DNA from: Leguminivora glycinivorella
Taxonomy: Eukaryota > Arthropoda > Insecta > Lepidoptera > Tortricidae
NCBI RefSeq assembly: GCF_023078275.1
Contig: NC_062971.1
Span: 6,882,001 to 6,946,000 of the forward strand
Reading direction: 5' to 3'
Length of the DNA stretch: 64,000 bases
The notes below the pieces were generated by a model. That model had not been told where the DNA came from. It worked only from the letters and a program-made list of their open reading frames with translations, and ran no database searches. Made by a program: the position numbers and the translations under genes. How positions within the stretch are numbered: the first letter of the stretch is position 1; every line of letters starts with the position of its first letter. This document shows, piece after piece, positions 11,216-22,009 of this stretch.

Positions 11216-12301
11216 GATCTAGTCGTATAAACCTTTGCTATGTCGTGTAGATTAAGTTTTTCTATTATACTTTTAATACCATTGATAATAATTGTTATCG
11301 TACTTTTCAACTTCAGTTGAAAGCATTAATATAGGCATTCAAAACGTCTATTTAACTTACTCGAAAATAAGAAATTATTTCATCTAAAAGTCTGCAAAAT
11401 AAAGTATTTTCGAGATAAGATCGCTCGTCGAGGCATTTCGCCGCCCGTGCCCAGTTCAGGCACTAATCTTCAGACAACATCGATCAACCATGAATTGAGG
11501 TTGTAATCCTTAGAACCCTGTATTTTGGCGATGTTCAAAGTGACATTCACATTTAGGTACTTAGACATAAATCTATCTTAGTACATACCTGTGTATAGTC
11601 TGAGAATATATCAGATAATTTGGAAAAGGTACTACAGGTACCTGGTGATATACCTATGAATCTGAACAACCGAGTTCAATTTTCGGCGCTGAGCTTCGTC
11701 TGTTTATCTTTATTGTATGATATCTAAGTATTACAGTTTGTATGTCTTGTTTGTTTATTTTCTATTTCTATCAAACCGTTATATAAATAAAAATAATAGG
11801 TATAAATAAATATAATACCTGACATGACATCAAGTATCTCCCAAGGGTCACTACCTACGTGTCGGATCTGTAACCCCTCGCACGCCTTATATGCGCTATA
11901 CGCTCAAAAGAACAGTGACTTTTAAAACGGAGAAACAATATATTATGGTTGTGACTTTTTCACGTCATTAGGTAAGTACATGTATTAGGCGAAAATTATG
12001 AAACTAAAACTAATGAAATAGGAATTCAATAGGTACTTCGTCTGAGCAGTTGTCTAAGATTTCTTTTTGAGTCTCAGATGTGAAATCTTTTCATTCAGAC
12101 CGGTCCAAAGTTATCTGAAAATATCTTACCCTAAAAATGTTGTCGGAATAAATAGAAATGATGAATAAAAGTGTCAAGTTATGTCTTCTTACATTCAATA
12201 GGACCCTTTTCAAGCTGGAAACTTGTTACGTCTTGTTCTTAGCACTTTTTTAGTATTTAGGAAACCTAATTTACTAATGACATTTTTAATGTGGTTATTT
12301 A
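11216..12301. other. No feature seen
   Basis: AT-rich sequence without a recognisable gene, repeat or RNA. Confidence 0.4.
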
Positions 12302-13367
12302 GGATTATGCGACGTTCTTGCCAATGTCACTTCTTCCTGTTCGCGGAGTTTCGTTATGATCTATTATCAGCAGTTCTACTTCATCAAATGTCATAATGTG
12401 AACTATTATAGCATGACAAATACGAACGTTTCCCGAAAAATACTTAGTAAATAGTAGTAGTAATTATTTAGTAAATATTGGCCTATACCTATAGTCAGCA
12501 AAGGTTAGATTTTAACATTTTGCTTACAAGATATTGATTAGATTTAATTTATATTGAAATTGGGTGTTAAAATTGAATACAGTGCCTGTAACAACGCCAT
12601 CTGACACCTGTTATTTTTACTGAATGTGTATAACGGTAGTTAATATTAATAATGCTATTTGGAGCTTTGCCTACTCTAGTGCGCTGCGGAAGGTACTTTC
12701 TGCGTTTCTATGTGTGCGTATTTGCGGCGATTGAGGAAGCTGAGATTATGCAAAACAAGATTGTACACAAGTAATGACTGTGCATAAAATCGAATGAGTT
12801 GAAATACTATTGGGTTGAATTCAGATTGCGTAGAATTGCGAATAGGAAGAAAGTATACTGTACACAAATAATGACTGCACAATATCGCATGAGGCGAAAT
12901 ACCTATTGTGTGGAATTCGAATTGTGTAGAATTGCGAATAGGAAGAAACTATACTGTATACAAATAATGACTGTGCACAATAACGAATGAGGTGAAATAC
13001 CTATTGCGTCGAATTCGGATTGCGTAGAATTGAGAATAGGAAGAAACTATTCTGTACACAAATAATGGCTGTGCACAGTAGCGAATGAGACGAAATACCT
13101 ATTGTGTGGAACTTAGATTGTGCAGAATTGCGAACAGGAAGAATCGCTATTGTACACAAATAATGACTGCACATAATAGCGCATGAGGTCAAAAACTACT
13201 GTGTGCAATTCAGAATGTGCAGAATTGCGAACAGGAAGAATCGCCACTGTCCACAAGTAATAACTGTGCACAATAGCGAATGAGGTGAAATACTAATTGC
13301 GTAGAATTCAGATTGTCCAGAATTGCGAACAGGAAGAAGTGACATTGGCAAGAACGTCGCATAATCC
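12302..13367. mobile_element. 1,066-bp element: 43-bp perfect TIRs around a 97-bp tandem array
   Basis: Positions 12302-12344 and 13325-13367 are perfect reverse complements over 43 bases (outer end ggattatgcgacgttcttgc). Between them lies a MITE fragment (12412-12448) and then about six tandem units of 96-98 bp. The inner end of the TIR (gcgaacaggaagaa) is also part of every tandem unit, so the array appears to have grown out of TIR-adjacent sequence. No clear target duplication. The layout resembles fold-back elements. Confidence 0.75.
12700..13345. repeat. 97-bp tandem repeat, about six units
   Basis: The word aataatgactg and variants start units at about 12774, 12871, 12967, 13065, 13163 and 13260, giving steps of 97, 96, 98, 98 and 97. 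Each unit carries gaattgcgaacaggaagaa or a close variant. Units differ by several substitutions each. Short frames across it are by-products of the period. Confidence 0.85.
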
Positions 13368-13540
13368 GTTAATACCTATTTATATTGGACTTGCTCGTAA
13401 ATGGAGACATAAATAAACCTTTAATGCAATATTATTAAGTTCTACACCAGAACGAAATATACTTAAACCATTGCAGCACTGTTTATTTTATTAATACTGT
13501 TTTAATGTAAATATAAATTCAAATTTTAATATTTTAATTA

Positions 13541-13789
13541 TAAATAAATATCGGAGACACCTTACACAGATCAACTTAGCCCCAAACTAAGCAAAGCTTG
13601 TACTATGGGTGCTAAGTGACGATATACATACTTAAATATATAAATACATACTTATATACATAGAAAACATCCATGACTCGGGAACAAATATCTATGCTCA
13701 TCACACAAATAAATGCCCTTACCGGGATTCGAACCCAGGACCGTGGTTTAGCAGGCAGGGTCACTACCGACTGAGCCAGACCGGTCGTC
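13541..13789 (-). mobile_element. tRNA-derived SINE type A, variant (minus)
   Basis: Minus strand: tRNA-like head with A-box ctggctcagtcggtag and B-box gggttcgaatcccgg, then a body with atgagcatagatatttgttc and a tail aatatttatttata. The 3' part (cttagtttggggctaagt) differs from the copies at 32144, 45024 and 47947 and is shared with the fragment at 18458, so two subfamilies are present. Confidence 0.85.
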
Positions 13790-13898
13790 AATTGCAAGCG
13801 TAAGCGAGATAGTTTTATGGTTTTCATTATTTTTTACAACAGTTTAAAATTTTTAAATTCAAGTTTCCTTAATCAAACTAACTTAATTAATTGCTCAA

Positions 13899-14033
13899 AG
13901 GTTAACTGGAAGAGATACCTTAAAGGGATAAGTTCGCCTTTGTACTTGTAATAAGCTCTTTTTCCTGTGTGTTGTATTATTTTCTGATACAATAAAGTGT
14001 TTTACTACTACTACTACTACTACTACTACTACA
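13899..14033 (+). mobile_element. LINE 3' tail with (CTA)n
   Basis: Forward copy of the tail at 656-775: ggttaactggaagagatacc, aagttcgcctttgtac, an AATAAAGTG signal and a CTA microsatellite (about 10 units). No coding part remains upstream. A short relic (aataagttcgcctttgtag) is also at 19526. Confidence 0.7.
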
Positions 14034-14490
14034 AACAAGATATTGCCGATTTTTAAAAGCTATATCGATTTTTTAAATTTATTTTCGTGATTTTTTCCCA
14101 TTAAGAGAAATTCTAGAGTTTATTGAGATAACATTAAGAACTTATTGATCGTTTTTAGACGATCTGTTGATACATTATGTAAATTAGGGTATCTCTGAAA
14201 ACAGGGCACAATGATAAAATTAATTTATTCAAACATGCCCTAATCGATTCTGACATAGCTTCCGAGATTGAAATACTGTTAGATTAATGGGCTTATATTA
14301 AAACATCGATGTAGCATTAGGCAAATTGATGGCTTGTGCGATAATCTCTGACGTTTTGACGGCCTATCCCTGGATTTAGCTATGTCGTAATGTGTTATTA
14401 TAATGAACTAGAATGTACATTACACGCATTTGATTAACTTGAATAATTTGTATTCCTCTATTAATGATTTAGGAAATCGTATTTTCAAGC
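14034..14490. other. No feature seen
   Basis: No supported gene, RNA or repeat. Confidence 0.4.
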
Positions 14491-14498
14491 CTAGGTAG

Positions 14499-14630
14499 CA
14501 GTGGCGGCTGCTGAAAATTTCTGCTAGGCAACACAGAATAAAAGAAACCTACCTTAACATTAGGTACTTTATTAGTTATCAATTTTAGGTAAGCCGGTGG
14601 GAATCGCTTTGTATGGACCAGCCGCTGCTG
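14499..14630. mobile_element. 132-bp hAT-type MITE
   Basis: The 8-base word ctaggtag lies directly outside both ends (14491-14498 and 14631-14638). The termini are CAGTGGCGGCTG and, inverted, CAGCAGCGGCTGG. An 8-bp target duplication with CAG-starting TIRs is the hallmark of hAT transposons. It is far too short to code for a transposase. Confidence 0.9.
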
Positions 14631-14639
14631 CTAGGTAGT

Positions 14640-15150
14640 CAACATCAAGCATTTTAAAAAGTTTGTAACTACGGTAATTTTCAGGATTCATTTAATAGTC
14701 GGGATAGGTGAAACCGACGTCGAAAAATACGTATGTAAGCAGATTGTTTTTGGCCAACTTTCATTCAAGCAGCTTGCCGGAAAATGACGCTTTATATAAT
14801 AAAATCTTGTAAAAAGTTGGAATAACTTCTATAATATGAAATTTCAACAACAATCGTCATAGTTATTTAACCACAAAATATCTCAATGAAACTCAATTCA
14901 AAAAACGCACTGAACCATTTTACGATGCAGTCCTTCCGAGCCACTTGCACGCTCTTCCATAACACCGTGTTTCTTTGAGCTATGAAACCGACGTAACAGC
15001 TGTGGGCGTGCTATCCAATTTCATACGACATTGCTTCCGATGTGCAGCTTTAAAATATAAAATGGACCACGTAAATATAATTTCAAGAGGATGAAGCAAA
15101 AGCAAATTTTGGAATAAACTTCCCTTGCTTCTTTAATGTAATAATGTATA
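14640..15150. other. No feature seen
   Basis: No recognisable gene or repeat. Confidence 0.4.
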
Positions 15151-15159
15151 TTTTTTTAT

Positions 15160-15310
15160 GGATGTTACCTGATTACTCCGAAACCCAATGGTCCGATTTG
15201 AATGATTCTTTTTTGGTTTGAAAATGGCTGCCTCCAAGGTGGTCCCACATTAATCTGGAGCTGTTCTGATGATGCAATTCATGAAGAGTTGATGGAACTC
15301 CTCAAATTAT
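15160..15310 (+). repeat. Fragment of the ggaactcctcaaat repeat
   Basis: Blocks ctgttctgatgatg and ggaactcctcaaattat match the repeat at 45340-45740. Diverged and non-coding. Confidence 0.5.
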
Positions 15311-15441
15311 ACAACTAAGGCTCAAGTTGAGACTTGAGAATTGAAGTTACGAAATCTTCTGTCTCAGCATATTTCTGTAATACTTTGTGATACTTGATCA
15401 TCTAAATCTCATGATAAGTAAATCTTAATCATTAGCTCAAT

Positions 15442-15828
15442 GTGTACAACTCCTGTATATATTTTCACCACACGTCCAATTCCGGATTTCATAATGTTAT
15501 CCGAATTTCGATAAGTAGTATCGGTTTATTGACAAATGGGAATTGTGATAATTTAACACTGGTTTTAACAACAAAGCCGGGGTTTGTTGGGATTTTGTCG
15601 GCGTACAATAATATTCAGATGAAATGTGAACGGTACTTGGCGAGTTTTTATACGGGTGGCTCACTCCGCGATTCTATCGCCGCGCTACAAGTACATGTCG
15701 GTGGCCGCGAGTTCGCGGCCTATTCAGTGGTGACGACCTTTGCGCGGCGCAATATAATTCAATGTCGGCTGCTCGCGCGCGGTCCGTTTGTTAATGTGGC
15801 TATAAATTTAGAATGGCAAATATTATAA
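15442..15828 (+). other. 128-codon open frame, probably not a gene
   Basis: An ATG-initiated frame whose last third is GC-rich (ggtggccgcgagttcgcggcc palindromic patch at about 15700-15720). The protein has no motif I recognise, no signal peptide and no obvious membrane segment. It ends almost at the junction with a SINE fragment at 15829. It may be the CpG-rich head of another repeat. I would not annotate it as a gene. Confidence 0.12.
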
Positions 15829-15862
15829 CACAAGCCTTCTTGAGCTTACCGTGGGCCTCAAT
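15829..15862 (+). mobile_element. SINE type A tail fragment
   Basis: The text caagccttcttgagcttacc matches the 3' part of the type-A SINEs at 45024 and 47947. Confidence 0.6.
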
Positions 15863-15962
15863 AATCTTACTAGCTTTTGTCCTATGATATAATATATAAT
15901 ATAAATATTATATATTCTGTGCGTTTTATGTTACTAGCTTTTGCCATTAACTATCTCCACTT

Positions 15963-16061
15963 AAAAACAAAAAGCAGCCATGTCGTCGTCCATGTTTTGT
16001 CGTGAAAGACGGACAAACAAACAGACACACACACTTTCCCGTTTATAATATTAGTATGGAT
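15963..16061 (+). mobile_element. 3' terminal fragment of an interspersed element
   Basis: Ends cacacactttcccgtttat followed by aatattagtatggata, a terminus I associate with very common lepidopteran repeats. An AT palindrome (aatataaatattatat) lies just upstream near 15898. Parent family not identified. Confidence 0.45.
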
Positions 16062-16282
16062 AGGAACTGAGTGTCTTAGGGTGATTCTCCGAGAACCTAA
16101 TTTTCAATGTCCGGAGGCTTATTTCACTGAAAACTTTAGTTTAAAATCCTGTTTTTTTTTTCAAAGATACTTTATATCTCTAGTCGACTGGGACATCGAT
16201 TAGCTTTAGTATAAGGTTATTGTAATTTTTTATATTGAAAAAATATATCCGTTATTAAATAAGAGATGTCCGCGACAAAATT

Positions 16283-16972
16283 CTTATTTCTCTGGTGCGG
16301 GTTTTATTCGCCTGTATCGTTAACGTATTGAAGATTGTAGACAAACTTCCCCCCGCACGGAATAATCAGTCGCGCTCGGAACGTGGTACGAGGTGGAAGT
16401 GTCGGCTGTTGCACGTGGCTCCGGAATTACGAAGGTAAATATCTTATTCCTCTGTCCGTGGTTCAGGTATCATTCTTATTACTCTGTTCGATTTTTTGGG
16501 ATTTGTGTAACTTTTAAAAATGTACTTTTTTGCTTAATTAATTGCTTTACGTACTATCTATTCATATTATTAACGACAGCCGCGTTGTATATACACATTA
16601 TGAATCATTGGTTTTTTTTTTCGATAATTTCTTATTCCTCTGTCCCTTATTCCTATGGATTTTGGACAATGGAATAAGAATTTTCTAAATTTTTCTTGTT
16701 TTTCTTAACTGACTTTCAAAAAGAAGAGTAGTTATCAAGTGATTTCCTGAGTACAGTAATAGGTAGTCTGAGTAAATTTAGATCATTTTAGCACCTAGTG
16801 CATTTACAGTCTGAATGTTATCTATTAATAAAAATAAATATAAAAATATTCTGGAATACTTTTGTGAACAAAAGTACAATATATAATTTATAAATATACG
16901 GTTTTTTAACATTTTTGTTAACCTATCCTGACTTATCTTATTCCTCTGGGCCTAAATTTCTTATTCCTCTGG
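16283..16972 (+). repeat. Cluster of a dispersed 13-bp word, CTTATTCCTCTGK
   Basis: Exact or one-to-two-mismatch copies start at 16283, 16443, 16475, 16631, 16646, 16937 and 16960, all on the same strand, at irregular spacing. One reverse-complement half (ggaataag) is at 16671. The text between them is not itself repeated, so this is not an ordinary tandem array. Function unknown. Confidence 0.65.
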
Positions 16973-16999
16973 ACCAAAAAGTTAAAATGAATTTATTTT

Positions 17000-17690
17000 A
17001 TGAATGAGTTCACAAAAATATGGGCCAAAACTATGTCTAAAAATAAATCTATTTTCACAAAAGCGAAAATAAAAATAAAAAAGGACTGACCAACTTTCCT
17101 ACTTACTAAAAAATAAATACTATGGAAATAAAATTGCTTCCAAAAGCATTTAGAATAATTTTATGTTGACACAGTGGCCCGGAAGGCAGTAATTTTTTCC
17201 ATAACAAAAATCGGTATATTTTCGTTGTGGTTGTCATTCAAAATATTGGTTGTTCTAAATCAGGGTTAAGAGCTCCTTTCTGACTGAATAGATCGAGCTC
17301 AAAACAGGAACATAAAACCTCAAATAAAAACAACACTGTTTTTCAAATAGCCAGAACACTTTTACAGTTTCCATTTCTCTTTTTCATGTGACGAGATTTA
17401 CCATCGACGTGGCCCAAAATGAGAAAAAAAATATCCGAATGTCCAAATTCTCGGAAAGGGTAAATCCCTAACAAACTCCAGTTCTGGCCGGCTGGGCAAC
17501 AGTTGCGGAGTGGTGGCAATGTTGCGTGAAATTGTGCTGTGTCATTCGTAAGGAACAACTATATCGCTTCGACCACTGTAAAATGTGAACTGAAATAGAT
17601 ATTATCATACGATATGGCTATGGGACGGATATGGGTTGATTCGCGGCTCGGTCACATGTAGACTTGGTCTTTATTTTTACTATTATGATC
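17000..17690. other. No gene supported
   Basis: A 71-codon minus-strand frame (17343-17558) is compositionally protein-like but matched no family that I can name. Confidence 0.35.
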
Positions 17691-17695
17691 CAATT

Positions 17696-17868
17696 TTAGT
17701 TGAATTTAATAGCCTGAGTAAAGGGCTCCCCTTCCTTTCTCCATTCCTCACCGTTCGATGCCCGCTCTCGTCAGTCGAGGTCGTCCCGCCACATCTTCTT
17801 TGGTTTACCTCTGCCCCGGCTAATTTGGCGTAACCATTCAGTAGTCACTTTGGCCCACCGTTCCAGGT
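17696..17868 (-). pseudogene. LINE reverse-transcriptase C-terminal remnant, RTE-like
   Basis: Minus-strand reading gives ERWAKVTTEWL, then SRGRGKPKKMWRDDLD, a stop, then NGEEWRKEGEPF. The order (W-K-TTEWL, basic GRGxPKxxWRDDLD, xEEWxxxGEPF) is the typical end of the polyprotein of RTE-type and similar non-LTR retrotransposons, which make the reverse transcriptase that copies the element into genomic DNA. Here only about 58 codons survive and an in-frame TGA follows the DDLD block, so it is dead. The upstream catalytic domain is absent, as expected for a 5'-truncated insertion. Compare the related tail at 19956-20087. Confidence 0.75.
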
Positions 17869-18457
17869 GTATTCCGTAAACTATGCCCTGTCCAATCCTA
17901 CTTAAGCTTGAGATTCTGATAGTGTATAACAATAATCATGCAATAATTTAATTTGTTCTCTAGTTGCACTATAAATGTTTAGCTATATATTGGTGTTACA
18001 AACATCGAGGTCAGATATGACTAGGTAGTAGTTCTAAGCAAGAGAAGTCTTTTTGAATTACGCAGTTGCACTCGGCCTCGATCTAACATAGGTACATAAA
18101 CTGGAAAAATTGAGGGCTGGATTCGATCTACCTATCAGAAAATATACAGCGAAAGAATAAACCAAAACTTTTCCTTGTAGGGCAAGCTAAAATATTGTTG
18201 CACTTTAAGTATAAATAAAATTTTAACGGTCACCTGAATGCAATTGAAATAAAATATCCAGGTATAGTCACAATCCAAAAAGTTACCACTTTTGCTTGTG
18301 CTATTTATGACCCTGAATATTTTATTAATTTTTCAATTTTCAGTGTCTTACATAAGAAAGTATTTTTAGCGGTTCTTATTATATTTGTTAAATAAGAATG
18401 ACAATCACATTATGTATATGTGTTAGCTCTGTTAACAAAGTTAAGTAGGTACGTACG
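17869..18457. other. No feature seen
   Basis: AT-rich sequence with no supported feature. Confidence 0.4.
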
Positions 18458-18533
18458 TTAAATAAATAAATAAATATTGGGGACACCTTACACAGATCAA
18501 CTTAGCCCCAAACTAAGCAAAGATTGTACTATG
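18458..18533 (-). mobile_element. SINE type A tail fragment (13541-like subfamily)
   Basis: Shares aataaataaataaatatt and gatcaacttagccccaaac with the SINE at 13541-13789; the head is missing. Confidence 0.65.
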
Positions 18534-18789
18534 TTAATGTTATGTTAAGCTTGTGCTTGTAATGTGTTAAGCAATAAGCATACTAACTGACAGACAGGGT
18601 AAAAGACACAATGGATGTTTCTTTGTTTGAAATGAAACCCTAACAACAGTTACGGTTTCTGCATGGCATCAAAAAAGTAACAAAAAAATTCGTTGAATTG
18701 TCGACTGAATGTTATGGTACGGTACACAATCTCGCTAGTTGGATTATAAACCTAAGTTTTAACAATTTCACGGTGACATATTAGTATCA

Positions 18790-18942
18790 AATATTCGGTG
18801 AAGGAAAACATCGTGAGGAAACCGGACTAATCCCAATAAGGACTAGTGACTTCGCCAAATCTTGGGGTTAGTTGTCAAAGCGGACCCCAGGCTCCCATGA
18901 GCCATGGCAAATGCCGGGATAACGCTAGGAGGATGATGATAT
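18790..18942 (+). mobile_element. SINE type B fragment
   Basis: Body and tail of the type-B SINE (gaaaacatcgtgaggaaacc, ccgggataacgc, ggatgatgatat); the tRNA head is missing. Confidence 0.7.
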
Positions 18943-19229
18943 TACTAGCAAATATTCTTCATTAGTAGTTGTGTAATATTTTTAAACTTTCAGCGTTACT
19001 CTTTCTAAGAAAACTCACCGCATCAGTTTCTTACTTTGTACATCTTTCTTATTAACGTCAGTTGCATGAACGAAACTTTCTTATGATCTTATACCGTTAG
19101 TTTGTAATTTTCTTCATAATAAAGGTTTTCTTATTACGAGAACATATGACTGCTTGTAACTCGGAGTACCTAAGTCAATAAGGTGTTCATGTGGTTCATT
19201 TGATCTTGAATATTCTTAGAGATTTATAT
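18943..19229. other. No feature seen
   Basis: No supported feature. Confidence 0.4.
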
Positions 19230-19490
19230 TTTTAACCCCCGACGCAAAAACGACGGGTGTTATAAGTTTGACGTGTCTGTCTGTCTGTTTGTCTGTCTGT
19301 CCGTTTGTCTGTCTGTCTGTGTGTGTGTCTGTCTGTGGCATCGTAGCTCCCGAACGGACGAACCGATTTAGATTTAGTTTTTTTTGTCTGAAAGCTGACT
19401 TGGTCGGGAGTGTTCTTAGCCATGTTTCATGAAAATCGGTCTACTACGACGCGGTAGGGGTTTTTTTCATAATTTTGTGGTTAGGTTATT
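19230..19490 (+). mobile_element. (GTCT)n-microsatellite repeat, copy 2
   Basis: Forward copy: aacccccgacgcaaaaacg, GTCT/GTGT microsatellite at about 19278-19336, ggcatcgtagctcccgaac, then ttttgtggttaggt. The frame at 19232-19423 on the other strand is a by-product of the microsatellite. Confidence 0.75.
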
Positions 19491-19499
19491 ATCTTTTGT

Positions 19500-19955
19500 C
19501 TAAACTCAAAGATCGTTCGCCTCGAAACTCAAGAAATAAGTTCGCCTTTGTAGGTACTAATGGTGTGGGTTTTCCTGCAGCTAGGTGCTTTTGTACAATA
19601 GTGTTTTTAATGTGGAAGGAGACTAGAAATATGTATGTAGTACCATTCCATTTTTTTTTCTCGTTTTTATAGGTCCAAAATTCTCCACTTTAAACTGACC
19701 AATTTGATCGTAAATCAACCTTCTTGCTGTGATTTTGATAAAACAGGCATTTTCCATTAATTCACTGTATACAACGCAATGCAATTTCCTATTAAGTAAT
19801 GGTAAAAGCAATCGCTCAGCATGAATACGAGTCCATTACGAGGCTTAACCGCTTGTCGACAAGCTTCGGCTATTAACAAAAAGATCCAAGAAATATGAGG
19901 CAAATAAATATTTAATACAAGGGAATGAAATAAAATGTTATTTAAAAATAACTAG
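19500..19955. other. No gene seen; one LINE-tail relic
   Basis: Only a short match to the LINE tail at 13899 (aataagttcgcctttgtag at 19526) is recognisable. Confidence 0.4.
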
Positions 19956-20362
19956 GGTAGGCCCAGGCAAAGATAGCGGAACGACCTTGACGACTACCTA
20001 AACAACTGTCCGGAAGGTACGGAGAATCGGGAATTATAGAGAGCCAAGGGAGAGGCCTTTGCCCATCAGTGGGACCCTCCAATATTACACTGAGAGAAAA
20101 TACAACCAGTTTTCATGTTCGTTCAACAAGTTTTTTGGTTAAAATAGCGCCTACGTGCTCTTTGGTTCAAACAACAAGCTACTTGTCATTTGAATCGGCA
20201 ATATATTTGAATCAACAAGTCGATTTCATAAAAACAACCTGACACATATTGTTTTAAACATACGTTTGGCTGATTCAAACGGATAAACCGCAACAAGTCG
20301 AACTTGTTAAATTCACAATGCAAATTTCTCTCAGTGTAGGCTAAGAAAAAAAGAAAGTAGAA
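19956..20362 (+). pseudogene. RTE-like LINE C-terminus and 3' tail, split by a MITE
   Basis: Reads GRPRQR*RNDLDDYLNNCPEG and then RAKGEAFAHQWDPPI, the standard end of RTE-type reverse-transcriptase polyproteins. The ancestral tryptophan codon TGG has become TAG at two places. The frame reaches ccaatat-ta at 20087, is interrupted by a 249-bp MITE, and resumes at 20337 with ggctaa plus an A/AG-rich tail (about 20337-20362). Removing the MITE and one TA restores PPILG-stop followed directly by the tail. A 5'-truncated, dead insertion. The relatedness to 17696-17868 is clear at the protein level. Confidence 0.8.
20088..20336. mobile_element. 249-bp MITE, TIR CACTGAGAGAAA, TSD TA
   Basis: CACTGAGAGAAA at 20088 is inverted at 20325-20336, with TA directly outside on both sides. 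The interior repeats the word caacaagt. The flanking LINE text is continuous when it is removed, so the borders are firm. TA duplication fits Tc1/mariner-type insertion. Confidence 0.85.
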
Positions 20363-20396
20363 GAGCTTGGTGATTTCATCATACATAAAATGAGTA

Positions 20397-20529
20397 CAGT
20401 CGTCAGCAATCCGCCAATCATATTGCACAAATAAAACGCCGAAAAATGTCTGACACAATCTAATTTTAGGACCCAGAGTGTGTCAGATATTTGTGCAGCT
20501 TTCTTTTTGTATGTCAATCTCGGCGACTG
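20397..20529. mobile_element. 133-bp MITE, TIR CAGTCG, TSD TA (copy 1)
   Basis: Starts cagtcgtcagcaat and ends ctcggcgactg, with TA on both sides (20395-20396, 20530-20531). Imperfect inner pairing (gcacaaat, gtctgacaca) continues for most of the length. Same total length and TIR as 60237-60369. Confidence 0.75.
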
Positions 20530-20531
20530 TA

Positions 20532-21214
20532 CAACAGAAATAATAGGTGTTAACAATCTTAGATTAATTCTAATCAGACGAGCAGGTGTTTTAGTTAAGC
20601 GATATAATTTTGCGTGTAAGATTTGGTTTAATAATTAAACTTTAATTGCAAAAAACTTTACAACCTCTACAACTTTTTTAACTTTACAACCTCTAACAGA
20701 TATTACATTACTTATACATTATACCTAATCATACTGTTTCTCTCCTTTTTTTGCACAGTTAAATAATCACCTTCTTTGTACCTTACTCACTCAGTTTTAC
20801 TTCCTGAATTCCAGAAAAAAATTGAGTAAATTTACGGTCAACAGAACCCTAAAACTCCAAAAATCGCACTAAATTCCTAAAGTACAAAGAAAAAAGCCTT
20901 TATTGTTCAGTGCTTTTCATTTTAAAATGTTCTGGGCGCGCTTTTACGCTAAAAGTCTGAAAGGTTTCGATCGGACAAAACGTTTTATGTAGCGGCCAGA
21001 ATCGGTCTTAGAAACAAGATAAATACTGCGTAAGTACATAATATAATACTTTGTTGCCAAATGAGAAATACTCGTAGAAGTTAATAGTCAATCACTTTGT
21101 CGAAGACGTAGGGAATAAGGTTTCAATGCAGACCAACAGCAACGATAAAAATTAAACAACAATGTGTCGCCCCGTTTTCATTATTATATTTTATTTATAA
21201 CTTTCTGGCGAAAA
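20532..21214. other. No feature seen
   Basis: AT-rich with no supported gene or repeat. Confidence 0.4.
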
Positions 21215-21270
21215 ATAATACAAATTTAAAAGTGGCAACATTGTAGTGTCGTCACATTAATATTTCAACA
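21215..21270 (+). mobile_element. Fragment of the 29259-type mariner MITE
   Basis: The stretch aaagtggcaacattgtagtg resembles the left half of the MITE at 29259-29394 (aaaagtggcaacatcatatt). Confidence 0.5.
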
Positions 21271-21461
21271 CGTACTATAATTGCCCTTCTTGTGGTAAAC
21301 CTCTGAAGTCATAACCTCTTTGTACCTACTTATACATCCTAAATCCATGATGGACCATTATTAGCCGCCGTCAACAGCCAGGCAAAGGTAAATCATTTCT
21401 GGTATTTCATGCATAAAGGTTCGTAATGCATCATTTACAACTTAAGGACAGCTTGCATATA

Positions 21462-21740
21462 CAGGGTGTAAAACTAATACGGGCGAACCTCTTAAAGGTG
21501 GTGAGTATAGGACATAAAAATGGAATTAGATAACATTTACTTAAAATTGAAATATTTTTTTTATCCATACAAATTAATTCGGCCCGCAACGTAATGCTAA
21601 CACACTCGCGTTAAACGCTCGTTGACAGTTGTCATTGATTGTCATCGCAACCACGTTTACAGTACATTGCTGTTGGGAAAATTTTCAAAAATTAATTATG
21701 GGCTGAAAATTAAGAGTAATTCAAAAACACCTCTTAATTG
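21462..21740 (+). repeat. Unclassified repeat starting acagggtgtaaaac
   Basis: Starts with a tacagggtgt word common at the termini of insect transposons and continues with gggcgaacctcttaaaggtg. No inverted partner or coding frame seen in this window. Confidence 0.3.
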
Positions 21741-22001
21741 ATGATAACAATATTAAATTATATGCCTGATTTCATTTATCGTCCTTATAAGGTTTACGCG
21801 CTGTAGAAGCCAATAGTAGGATGCAATTAATTATCTGCCTTGTAAAAGCTTACCTTACCTTTGAATTGGATAAAAAAAATCTAAACCTTTTCTTATTTGC
21901 TCTCACCTTTTCTTAATACCAAAATTTCAACATCTGCCAGCTAATTTCTTGTTAAATTAAGTAACTTTAATTTCCAAATATTTAATGGCAGCGTCGAAAA
22001 A
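21741..22001. other. No feature seen
   Basis: AT-rich; nothing supported. Confidence 0.4.
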
Positions 22002-22009
22002 CTGACAGC

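Noticed and set aside
12700..13345. CRISPR-like array
   Set aside because: Units are contiguous 97-mers without spacers, in an insect-like genome.
15442..15828. 128-codon frame as a gene
   Set aside because: No domain, mixed composition, ends at a SINE fragment.
17343..17558. 71-codon minus-strand frame as a gene
   Set aside because: Reads smoothly but matched no family that I can name, and no start or splice context supports it.
19264..19340. GTCT microsatellite as an independent locus
   Set aside because: It is an internal part of a dispersed repeat present three times.
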